The position numbers and the translations under genes were made by a program. A model generated the notes under the pieces. That model saw only the letters and a program-made list of their open reading frames with translations, was not told the DNA's origin and did not search any database. A stretch of 9,769 bases of DNA from DASWHX01 sp036397995 (GTDB lineage Bacteria > Bacteroidota > Bacteroidia > Cytophagales > Cyclobacteriaceae): assembly GCA_036397995.1 (NCBI GenBank), contig DASWHX010000134.1:1-9769 (forward strand), written 5' to 3'. Positions 1 through 6,748 of this stretch are shown here, one piece after another (the stretch's first letter is position 1; every line of letters starts with the position of its first letter).

Positions 1-1017
1 ACGATAGCGATACTGCCAATTTTGGGAATTGGAGGAATGCAGTTATTTATGGCAGAGGCACCCGGAATTACTGCCGATAAATTAAAGCCCCGAATCCAGG
101 ATACCGCTACCAGATTATGGCTCATTTATGTGATGCTTACAGGTTTTGAATTCATGTTGTTAATGGCTGGGGGAATGTCATTTTTTGATTCAATAAATCA
201 CTCTCTGACCACAATGTCTACCGGAGGATTTTCAACGCGGCAGGAAAGTATTGGTTATTTCGGAAGCCCATTTGTTCATTATGTAATTATTGCATTCATG
301 ATCCTGGGGGGCTCAAATTTCACTCTTACATACTTTCTTCTAAAGGGGCGGATACAAAAGCTGTTTCGAAATGACGAATTCAAGTATTACATTTTAATCG
401 TCCTGTTATTTACCGTGACTACATTCATAGGATTATTAATAATCGGACAATTTGGATTTGAAGAGTCGTTCAGGAATTCTTTATTTCATGTAGTATCAAT
501 TGTGACAACAACAGGATTTGTAACCGGCGATTACACGGCTTGGGGACCTTTTCTCAAAATTTTATTTTTTAGCATGATGTTTATCGGAGCTTCAGCCGGC
601 TCAACAGCAGGCGGAGTTAAAATTGTGCGTCATATTATACTTTTTAAGAACAGCTTCCTTGAAATGAAAAGGCAGTTGCACCCATCGGCTATAATTCCCA
701 TAAGGTATAATGGCCACGCGGTTGACAGGGAAATATCGTATAATGTGCAGGCATTTATAATGATTTACTTCACAACCTTTGCCATAGGTTCCCTTGTTGT
801 TTCAGCTTTCGGCATTGATTTTGAAACCGCTATGGGTTCAGTAGCTTCCACACTTGGGAATATAGGACCTGGTATTGGTACTGTTGGTCCAATTTATAGC
901 TACGCACACTTTCCTGATGCAGTAAAATGGATTTTATCATTCCTTATGTTGCTTGGAAGACTTGAATTGTTTACAGTTTTGATTCTTCTTACACCCTATT
1001 TTTGGCGTATGCGATAA
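1..1017 (+). CDS. trkH: TrkH-type potassium uptake protein, 3' part
   Basis: Membrane subunit of a Trk/Ktr-type K+ uptake system in the inner membrane, normally gated by a cytoplasmic TrkA protein. The frame is open from base 1, so the start and first pore repeat lie outside the window; 338 codons remain, ending in TAA. Visible family signatures are GIGGMQLFMAEAPG near the left edge, the pore-loop motifs TTMSTGGFST (about bases 211-240), VTTTGFVTGDY (about 508-540) and TLGNIGPGIG (about 850-880), and the GASAGSTAGGVK segment (about 586-621) typical of TrkH. These fit repeats 2 to 4 of the four-repeat fold, each with a filter glycine. Several hydrophobic helices separate them, and the C-terminus is a hydrophobic helix ending FWRMR. 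An internal TTG at base 22 could be mistaken for a start, but the family similarity runs through it. No trkA is visible. The gene converges on secDF across 75 bases. Confidence 0.93.
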   Translation, partial: TIAILPILGIGGMQLFMAEAPGITADKLKPRIQDTATRLWLIYVMLTGFEFMLLMAGGMSFFDSINHSLTTMSTGGFSTRQESIGYFGSPFVHYVIIAFMILGGSNFTLTYFLLKGRIQKLFRNDEFKYYILIVLLFTVTTFIGLLIIGQFGFEESFRNSLFHVVSIVTTTGFVTGDYTAWGPFLKILFFSMMFIGASAGSTAGGVKIVRHIILFKNSFLEMKRQLHPSAIIPIRYNGHAVDREISYNVQAFIMIYFTTFAIGSLVVSAFGIDFETAMGSVASTLGNIGPGIGTVGPIYSYAHFPDAVKWILSFLMLLGRLELFTVLILLTPYFWRMR

Positions 1018-1049
1018 TGCTTTTTAAGGGAATCCCTTCTCGGGTCTTC

Positions 1050-1082
1050 AAAAATAAAAAAGGCCGCCCGAAAGGGGCGGCT
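1050..1082 (-). terminator. Intrinsic terminator of secDF
   Basis: A perfect 7-bp GC-rich stem (GCCGCCC at 1063-1069 with GGGCGGC at 1075-1081) encloses a 5-base loop. Read on the minus strand, the hairpin is followed at once by CTTTTTTATTTTT, a classic U-tract. It starts about 10 bases past the secDF stop. On the plus strand the hairpin is followed by TTCAATCAAAA, so it would terminate trkH transcripts only weakly. Confidence 0.9.
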
Positions 1083-1092
1083 TCAATCAAAA

Positions 1093-4000
1093 TCAACTCG
1101 TGGCTGGCGCCTTGCTTAATTTCCTTTTCTGCAAATCAACTACAATTGGTGAGGCAATAAAAATAGATGAATACGTTCCAATTACAATTCCAACGAAAAG
1201 TGAAAAAGAAAATCCTCTCAGAACTTCACCACCAAAGAGTAATAGCACGGTTATTACTAACAATGTGGTAAGGGAGGTTATCATCGTACGGCTTAAAGTG
1301 TTATTGATTGCGGTATTTACCGTCTTCTCAATGTCAGAGGAGGTTTTTAATCCCAAAGTTTCCCTGATTCTATCAAATACAATCACAGTATCATTAATAC
1401 TGTATCCAATTACGGTGAGAATGGCTGCAATAAAAACCTGATCGATTTCAAAAGAGAATCCCAGGGCTTCGGCAATTGCATAGCAAGACAAAACCGCCAG
1501 AGTGTCGTGAAATAAGGCAATGATAGCTCCAAGTCCAAATTGCCATCTTCTAAAGCGAATAACTATGTACAAGAAGATTACCACCAGTGAAAGGGCAACC
1601 GATTCCATAGAAGCATTCTTGATATCGTCAGCGATTGATGCCCCGACTTTTTCAGAACTGGAGATCGCAAAGGTGTTGTTGTTAACTTTGGAATCGTCCC
1701 GTTCGTATTCTTTACCAGTAATATTGGTTAACCCGTTAATAAGTGCCCGCTCAACTTTAACGTCTGAAGAGTCCGATTCATCATCAACCAAATAACTCGT
1801 TGTTACTTTAATTATATTACTGCCGCCGAAAGTTTTCACTTCTGTGCCGTTCCCCTCAAAAGCCCTGGTTAATTCAGACTTCATTTCGGACGCAGCAACC
1901 GGTTCACTAAAAGTTACAACATAGGACCGGCCTCCTTTGAAATCAACGCCCAGGTTAAGTCCATTTATTGAAATCAGGGCTACACCGCCAGAGATTAACA
2001 GCGCGGATATTATGAACGCGATTTTTCTCTTACCCAAAAAATCGATGGACAAGTCTTGTAATAAAGAGCCCGAAAGCGGAGTTCTAAATGACAATTTGGT
2101 TTTGTCTCCTTTCCTGGCTACCATCCAATCAATAATTACCCGCGTGATAAATACTGCTGAAAAAAAGGAGCAGGCAATACCTATCATTAAGGTAATAGCA
2201 AATCCTTTAACCGGACCTTGCCCCAGCCAATTAAGGATTACGGCTGTTAAGAAAGTGGTAACATTGGAGTCTATAATAGAACTATACGCTTTCCTGAATC
2301 CATTATCGATGGCCTCTCTTAACGGTCGGCCATTGCGCAATTCCTCACGAATTCTTTCAAAAATAAGTACGTTGGCATCGATAGACATACCAATAGTCAG
2401 CACTATACCGGCGATTCCTGGCAAAGTGAGCGCCGCATTCAACTGGGCAAGGATGCCCATAATGAAGAAAATATTGAAAATGAGTGCAAAGTTTGCCACA
2501 AAACCTCCTCTTGCGTAATAAGCCACCATGAACACAATAACTAAAACAAGTCCGGAAACAATTGAGATTATTCCCTGGCGCTGGGCTTCCTTTCCAAGAG
2601 TGGGCCCAATAATTACTTCCTGTACGATTCGTGTTGGGGCAGGTAGTGAACCGGCCTTCAGAATGTTAGCCAAATCTTTTGCTTCATCAAGAGAGAAATT
2701 TCCCGTGATTTGAGAATTTCCATTTGGAATTTCATTTTGAACTGTAGGAGCTGAGTAGACATAACTATCCAGCACGATTGCGATTCTGCGACCTACGTTG
2801 TCCCCGGTTAATTTTTTCCATGCTTTAGCTCCGGTTGCATTCATTTGCATGGAAATGGAAGGCCTGCTGGCTTCATCCAGATCTTGCCTTGCATCTGTAA
2901 TAACCTCCCCTGTGAGTGGTGCCTGTCCGCTTCTCGCGGATTTGACAAAATGAAGTTCCAAATGCGGTTCTCCTGTATCACCTTCATGGTCATGGGGTTT
3001 TACATCCCAGAAGATTCTCAGAGTCCTGGGCATCAAACTTTGAACTTCATCCCGCTTGAAAATGGCATTAATCTTTGATGTGTCTTTCACATTATACACC
3101 AATGTGCCATCTCCTGTCTGGAGTAAGGTGAAAATTGGTGATTGATTTGAAGTTAATGAGTCCAGGCCTGTTGCAGTAGTATCTCCTTCCAACTGTGACG
3201 CAAGATCTTCTGCTGAATCATCTGCCAAAGAATCATCTTGATTTTCTGTTGATAACAAATTACCAAGGTCTTCCTGAGGAGGTTCTTCAATATTTCCCTT
3301 CAAATCCCTTTCAATTAATCGCAATTTCTCCTGCTCCTGAACCAGCATATTGTTTATAGCAAGCAATGAATTTTGAAATTCATCCGGAGTTGCCACTTCC
3401 CAGAATTCCAGCTTTGCAACTCCCTGCAAGAGTTTTCGAACTCTCTCCGGATTGTCAGCCCCGGGAATCTCAATTTGAATCCTGCCGGTGTTTTGTAATC
3501 GCTGAATATTGGGTTGTGAAGTACCAAAACGATCAATGCGGGTTCTTAAGATGTTGAAAGATCTATCTATTGCCGACTCAACTTCTTCATCAAGAATGGT
3601 TAATATATCATCATCAGGCGTATCAAAATTAATCCTACCTCTGTTAGCGGCGGTAGCAAAAATTTGTGCCAGAGGTTTGTTAGGCTCCAATTTTTTGTAT
3701 GCACTATAGAAAAGGTTTACAAATCGCGACTGACTGCTTCGCTGGGCAATGCGAGCTTCATTGATCGCCTGAGTGAAGTTGGGATCTTCATTATTGCCAC
3801 TTAACCCTTTTATGATATCGACAGGTGAAATCTCCAGGATAACGTGCATCCCGCCCTGAAGGTCAAGACCAAGATTCAATTCGTTTTCTTTTACTTCCTG
3901 GAAAGTGTAACTAATACCAAGGAGGTTGTAGGCCGGTTCCGTCCAAATGGAATCCAGATATTTTTGTTTTTTTGAAAAATCCACGATACCGGTGGAATCT

Positions 4001-4119
4001 ATGGCGTAATTCGTAGCATCTTTCTGTATTCCTCTCGAGACCAAAGTAAAGGAGAGGTAGTAAAGACAGAGTGCTGTTACAATTAAAGTTAAGGCCACAA
4101 TGGCACCTTTATTTCTCAT
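1093..4119 (-). CDS. secDF: SecDF fusion, Sec translocon accessory subunit
   Basis: Inner-membrane protein that uses the proton gradient to help pull exported proteins through SecYEG on the periplasmic side. The 1008 residues hold SecD then SecF in one chain, as is common in Bacteroidota. SecD has a first membrane helix at about 7-28, the LGLDLQGGMHVILE motif at about 83-96, a large periplasmic domain to about 505, and helices from 516 to 665 including the MSIDANVLIFERIRE motif (Asp about 581). SecF has a helix at about 700-720, the LGVDFKGGRSYVVTF motif at about 723-737, a small periplasmic domain, and helices from 839 to 993 including GYSINDTVIVFDRIRE (Asp about 910). Those membrane aspartates fit the proton-path residues of the family. 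A low-complexity acidic stretch at about 275-325 sits inside the SecD periplasmic domain. Start is ATG with an AT-rich leader and no clear Shine-Dalgarno. Last gene of the run; likely expressed from the 4575-4545 promoter. Confidence 0.97.
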   Translation of the reverse strand: MRNKGAIVALTLIVTALCLYYLSFTLVSRGIQKDATNYAIDSTGIVDFSKKQKYLDSIWTEPAYNLLGISYTFQEVKENELNLGLDLQGGMHVILEISPVDIIKGLSGNNEDPNFTQAINEARIAQRSSQSRFVNLFYSAYKKLEPNKPLAQIFATAANRGRINFDTPDDDILTILDEEVESAIDRSFNILRTRIDRFGTSQPNIQRLQNTGRIQIEIPGADNPERVRKLLQGVAKLEFWEVATPDEFQNSLLAINNMLVQEQEKLRLIERDLKGNIEEPPQEDLGNLLSTENQDDSLADDSAEDLASQLEGDTTATGLDSLTSNQSPIFTLLQTGDGTLVYNVKDTSKINAIFKRDEVQSLMPRTLRIFWDVKPHDHEGDTGEPHLELHFVKSARSGQAPLTGEVITDARQDLDEASRPSISMQMNATGAKAWKKLTGDNVGRRIAIVLDSYVYSAPTVQNEIPNGNSQITGNFSLDEAKDLANILKAGSLPAPTRIVQEVIIGPTLGKEAQRQGIISIVSGLVLVIVFMVAYYARGGFVANFALIFNIFFIMGILAQLNAALTLPGIAGIVLTIGMSIDANVLIFERIREELRNGRPLREAIDNGFRKAYSSIIDSNVTTFLTAVILNWLGQGPVKGFAITLMIGIACSFFSAVFITRVIIDWMVARKGDKTKLSFRTPLSGSLLQDLSIDFLGKRKIAFIISALLISGGVALISINGLNLGVDFKGGRSYVVTFSEPVAASEMKSELTRAFEGNGTEVKTFGGSNIIKVTTSYLVDDESDSSDVKVERALINGLTNITGKEYERDDSKVNNNTFAISSSEKVGASIADDIKNASMESVALSLVVIFLYIVIRFRRWQFGLGAIIALFHDTLAVLSCYAIAEALGFSFEIDQVFIAAILTVIGYSINDTVIVFDRIRETLGLKTSSDIEKTVNTAINNTLSRTMITSLTTLLVITVLLLFGGEVLRGFSFSLFVGIVIGTYSSIFIASPIVVDLQKRKLSKAPATS

Positions 4120-4159
4120 GATTTATTTTTTTAATTGCTAAAAAGTAAGGTAGTGTAAA

Positions 4160-4176
4160 ATTCAATCGGATTGAAT
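4160..4176. promoter_or_regulatory. 17-bp dyad upstream of secDF
   Basis: ATTCAATC-G-GATTGAAT is a perfect inverted repeat with 8-base arms and a one-base centre. It lies 41 bases before the secDF ATG, in the 64-base gap after the orphan gene. A one-base loop cannot form a good hairpin without losing pairs, so it looks more like a protein-binding dyad than a terminator. Just downstream on the minus strand is TACTTTTT (4147-4140), one base off TAnnTTTG, but with no well-spaced -33 TTG. Function is unproven and chance is possible in AT-rich DNA. Confidence 0.35.
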
Positions 4177-4183
4177 CGTAAAA

Positions 4184-4537
4184 CTACGGCGCGTTGGGAG
4201 AAATAATCCGTTGAAAAAGTGTCTGAAAGAATTGCGTTGATCCTGTTCCAATGATTTCGTGGACATGGATAACAGGGTTTTCAAGAAAATCAATATCTCT
4301 GATCCATTTCAGGATTGGCTGCATTTGTGGAGAAACAGTTACAGTAACCCAATCTCCGCTTATGAGCAAATGATCCTGTTCAGATTCATCATCAGCCTGT
4401 GATTGCTCGGTCTGACCGGGATTGCTGATATTTCTGTTGGACTCTGGAAACGAGCTGGAGTACAAAAAAAATACAACCAAAACACCAAAAATTAGTGTTG
4501 CAGTTGTGCTTTTCAATGGCTCCGGAACTTTCTTCAT
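4184..4537 (-). CDS. Unrecognised membrane-anchored protein, 117 residues
   Basis: I do not recognise a family. The protein begins with a short positive segment (MKKVPEPLK), then one hydrophobic helix at about 11-28 (ATLIFGVLVVFFLY), then a polar acidic linker at about 32-55 rich in Ser, Gln, Asp and Glu, then a compact C-terminal part of about 60 residues with the motifs ISGDWVTVTVSP and IHVHEIIGTGSTQFF. This suggests a single-pass inner-membrane protein with a small periplasmic domain, or an uncleaved signal anchor; there is no lipobox cysteine. It lies between the udk-like gene (42 bases) and secDF (64 bases) on the same strand. A strong promoter-like sequence ends 7 bases before its ATG, so its mRNA may be leaderless. 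Supported as real by its signal-anchor layout, its position in the run, and absence of a competing gene. Its position before secDF hints at an envelope role, but that is inference. Confidence 0.72.
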   Translation of the reverse strand: MKKVPEPLKSTTATLIFGVLVVFFLYSSSFPESNRNISNPGQTEQSQADDESEQDHLLISGDWVTVTVSPQMQPILKWIRDIDFLENPVIHVHEIIGTGSTQFFQTLFQRIISPNAP

Positions 4538-4544
4538 TGGGCGA

Positions 4545-4575
4545 CAAAATTATAGCTACGCGTAGAAACGACAAA
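4545..4575 (-). promoter_or_regulatory. Bacteroidota-type promoter for the orphan gene and secDF
   Basis: On the minus strand TTTG (4575-4572) is followed by exactly 19 bases and then TAATTTTG (4552-4545). This matches the Bacteroidota sigma-ABfr consensus of a TTTG -33 box and a TAnnTTTG -7 box with a spacer near 19. Transcription should start about 5-8 bases further on, at or just before the ATG at 4537, implying a leaderless or nearly leaderless mRNA. It overlaps the last few bases of the space after the udk-like gene stop, so the secDF part of the run can be expressed apart from the upstream genes. Confidence 0.65.
4556..4565. promoter_or_regulatory. Palindrome inside the promoter spacer
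   Basis: CTACGCGTAG is a perfect 10-base palindrome lying entirely between the -33 and -7 boxes of the promoter at 4575-4545. Position alone would suit a repressor or a spacer-binding activator. No second copy was noticed elsewhere in the window, and a 10-base palindrome can occur by chance, so the operator role is a guess. Confidence 0.25.
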
Positions 4576-4579
4576 GGAA

Positions 4580-5197
4580 TTACCGGGATTTTGTTTTGAG
4601 GAAAGTCACCAAATCATGCAAAACGGGAGTAGTGAGGTCATTATTCTCAATGATCAAGTCTGCTTTGTGACGAAAAGGCTCCACGTACTTTTTATAGGCA
4701 GGCATAACATGATTCCTATACCTGTAATTTACATCATCTGAATCGTATCCTCTCTCAGTTAAATCCCGTTGAATCCGCCTGTTAAGCCTGATATTACTCT
4801 CTGCCTCGACATAAATTCGATAGTCAAGCTCATTATCGATAATTTCATGGGAAAAAATAAAAATGCCTTCAACAAAGATTATGGGTGCAGGGGTGGTTTC
4901 GATAAGCCTGGGAGATTTAGCGGGGTTGTTATACGTATATTCCATTTTTGACAACCTCTCCCCTTGTTTTATTTTGATGATATCTTCCTGAAAACCTCCA
5001 AGATGGATAGATTCTGGTAAATCATAATTGATTATGCCATTTTCATCCATGGGTACCTTCTCGCCTGGTAAATAGTAATTATCCTGGCTTACAATCGCGA
5101 TTTCATCAGTATGAAAATGCGATAAGATTGAATTAAGGATAAATGTTTTTCCCGAGCCACTACACCCGGTTATGCCTACAACAAAAGTGGATTTCAT
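4580..5197 (-). CDS. udk: Uridine kinase-like P-loop kinase
   Basis: Cytoplasmic kinase of the uridine kinase/phosphoribulokinase family; canonical members phosphorylate uridine or cytidine to the monophosphate for pyrimidine salvage. The 205 residues show a Walker A loop GCSGSGKT (11-18), the SQDNYYLP motif (37-44), VEGIFIF (109-115) in the Walker B position, and the arginine-rich lid RRIQRDLTERG (140-150), followed by PFRHKADLIIEN near the C-terminus. Two substrate-site motifs differ from canonical Udk: the usual DHP is DLP (59-61), and the usual YxxxxHxR stretch is YTYNNPAKSP (87-96), with no His-x-Arg. Fold and kinase chemistry are therefore secure, uridine as substrate less so. From memory, a similar divergent group annotated as uridine kinase is common in Bacteroidota. 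The ATG lies 14 bases after rdgB, suggesting cotranscription. Confidence 0.88.
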   Translation of the reverse strand: MKSTFVVGITGCSGSGKTFILNSILSHFHTDEIAIVSQDNYYLPGEKVPMDENGIINYDLPESIHLGGFQEDIIKIKQGERLSKMEYTYNNPAKSPRLIETTPAPIIFVEGIFIFSHEIIDNELDYRIYVEAESNIRLNRRIQRDLTERGYDSDDVNYRYRNHVMPAYKKYVEPFRHKADLIIENNDLTTPVLHDLVTFLKTKSR

Positions 5198-5211
5198 GGC
5201 TCAAATTTACC

Positions 5212-5799
5212 TCAGGAAGGAAAAATATTGGAGAGGAATGAAATTAATTTGCCAATTGCAATACCGCGGTGGCTCACTTTGTTCTTTAAAGAAGAGTCCA
5301 TTTCTCCGAGAGTAATCTCAAATCCAGCCGGAAGAAAAACGGGGTCATAACCAAACCCGTTGTCTCCTCTTAAGTTGTCGATTATTTTCCCATTCAGTAT
5401 GCCTTCAAATTGTTTGGAATTCCTGTTCAATAATAATGTAACCACTGTTTTGAATCTTGCTTTACGATTGACTTCGTTCCGGAGCTCTTGCAAAAGTTTT
5501 TGAATGTTCTTTTCAGGGTTAGCAGGAATGCCGGCATAACGAGACGAAAGCACTCCTGGTTTTCCTTTCAATGCTTGAACTTCAAGGCCGGTATCATCAG
5601 CAAAACAATTCAGCTTATAATTATTAAAAACAAATTCAGCCTTCTGACGGGAATTTCCTTCAATGGTATTTTGTGTTTCCGGCAACTCTTGCAGGCAACC
5701 GATTTCTTCAAGAGAAAGCAATTTTATGGAAAGCGGGAGCAATGCCTGGACTTCCTTAATTTTATGCTGATTATTTGTCGCAAAACATATTTCCAGCAT
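5212..5799 (-). CDS. rdgB: ITP/XTP pyrophosphatase (RdgB/HAM1 family)
   Basis: House-cleaning enzyme that hydrolyses deaminated purine triphosphates (dITP, ITP, XTP) to monophosphate and pyrophosphate, keeping them out of DNA and RNA. Its 195 residues match the usual family length. Visible motifs in order are ATNNQHK (7-13), binding the triphosphate; the ENSRQKAEF-like segment EGNSRQKAEF (47-56); FADDTGL (66-72) with the catalytic Asp69; PGVLSSRYAG (82-91); FEGILNGKI (131-139); FGYDPVF (149-155); and KVSHRGIAI (174-182), the base-recognition SHR loop. DDTGL replaces the commoner DDSGL, a conservative change. The ATG lies 9 bases after the FKBP gene stop and the TGA lies 14 bases before the udk-like gene, consistent with one transcript. 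All key residues are present, so activity is expected. Confidence 0.96.
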   Translation of the reverse strand: MLEICFATNNQHKIKEVQALLPLSIKLLSLEEIGCLQELPETQNTIEGNSRQKAEFVFNNYKLNCFADDTGLEVQALKGKPGVLSSRYAGIPANPEKNIQKLLQELRNEVNRKARFKTVVTLLLNRNSKQFEGILNGKIIDNLRGDNGFGYDPVFLPAGFEITLGEMDSSLKNKVSHRGIAIGKLISFLSNIFPS

Positions 5800-5808
5800 A
5801 AAATAAAT

Positions 5809-6741
5809 TTATAATTCCATTATATCTACGAGTTCAATTTCGAAAATCAAAATAGAATTTTCTACAATTATTTCATCAACCGGCTGATTTCCATAGCCCA
5901 TTGAACTGGGTATATAGAGGGTGGCTTTTGCTCCTTCATTGAGTAGAGTTAATGCTTCGTCCCAACCATAAATTACTTCACCTAATCCTAAAGTAAAAGG
6001 ATAGGGCTGATAAGGTTCTCTGCCTGGATTATACACGTTGTTATCTTGGGCAACCTCTTTTATGCTGGTATCAAAGACACGCCCATCCAATACCATACCC
6101 ACATAATTTACTGAAATTCTGTCACCAGGTTTTGCCTTGTTACCATCGCCCGATTGCGTAATTACATATCTGAGGCCGGATTCCGTTCTTTCAGCCTGGA
6201 TTTTATTTTTAGCCAGGTATTGATCAATAATTTCTCCATCCGTCTGGATTTGCTCTAATGAGAGAGCCAATTGAATTTTAGCTGATGCCATATATTTTTC
6301 AGCAATGCTTTGTGTATACTCCTGACGATTCATCACATTCACCACTCCGATATTGAAGATAAGATTTGAGTTCGCATCAATACTGTCAGGAACAGGTTGT
6401 CCAAAACTTTCAAACACCCTGGCTGCAGGTATTTTTGCTTCGATACTATCTCCTGCTTTAAGCATACCAAATATTTCTTCCAGACTTCCATTTTTAATAA
6501 ATTTTTCTGATTGACATAAAACCGGAATTGGTCCATCTGAATCAACGGTCGTATTTAATAACTCTTTTCCATTTTCATCCTTGTAGATTAAGTGTAACTC
6601 CATTATATCTCCATCGGACGGAATATCAGAAGAAGATTGGGACAGGTATTTATATTCTATACCGGTTTCAGTCTTTTGATACTGCGTATTGGTGCAAGAT
6701 GTTAAAAAGGCAAGGATCACAAAAGCAATTATTTTTTTCAT
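5809..6741 (-). CDS. FKBP-type peptidyl-prolyl isomerase lipoprotein, tandem FKBP
   Basis: Predicted envelope lipoprotein that speeds cis-trans isomerisation at proline bonds and may act as a chaperone for exported proteins. Residues 1-15 are a lipoprotein signal peptide ending in the lipobox LTSC, with Cys16 as the lipidated residue. Residues about 43-138 look like a first FKBP fold (GDIMELHLIY, LKAGDSIEAKIP, LIFNIGVVNVM) that has lost the active-site motifs. A helical linker (about 140-180) leads to a canonical FKBP domain at about 185-310: VNYVGMVLDGRVFDTS (211-226), FTLGLGEVIYGWDEAL (249-264), IPSSMGYG (277-284) and LIFEIELVDI. Tyr213, Phe223, Asp224, Phe249, Val256, Ile257, Trp260 and Tyr283 match the FKBP12 pocket. 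An insertion of about 20 residues (227-247) is usual in Bacteroidota FKBPs. Starts 7 bases after nrnA. Exact partner is unknown; GldI-like gliding function cannot be inferred from sequence alone. Confidence 0.93.
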   Translation of the reverse strand: MKKIIAFVILAFLTSCTNTQYQKTETGIEYKYLSQSSSDIPSDGDIMELHLIYKDENGKELLNTTVDSDGPIPVLCQSEKFIKNGSLEEIFGMLKAGDSIEAKIPAARVFESFGQPVPDSIDANSNLIFNIGVVNVMNRQEYTQSIAEKYMASAKIQLALSLEQIQTDGEIIDQYLAKNKIQAERTESGLRYVITQSGDGNKAKPGDRISVNYVGMVLDGRVFDTSIKEVAQDNNVYNPGREPYQPYPFTLGLGEVIYGWDEALTLLNEGAKATLYIPSSMGYGNQPVDEIIVENSILIFEIELVDIMEL

Positions 6742-6748
6742 TGTGTTA

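Noticed and set aside
1026..1038. Short hairpin AAGGG-AAT-CCCTT after trkH
   Set aside because: Only a 5-bp stem and no T-tract downstream on either strand, so it is not supported as a terminator.
1937..2518. 193-codon open frame on the plus strand
   Set aside because: It lies wholly antisense to secDF, whose reading frame is conserved end to end; its product has no family features. Other plus-strand frames between 1100 and 3709 are rejected for the same reason.
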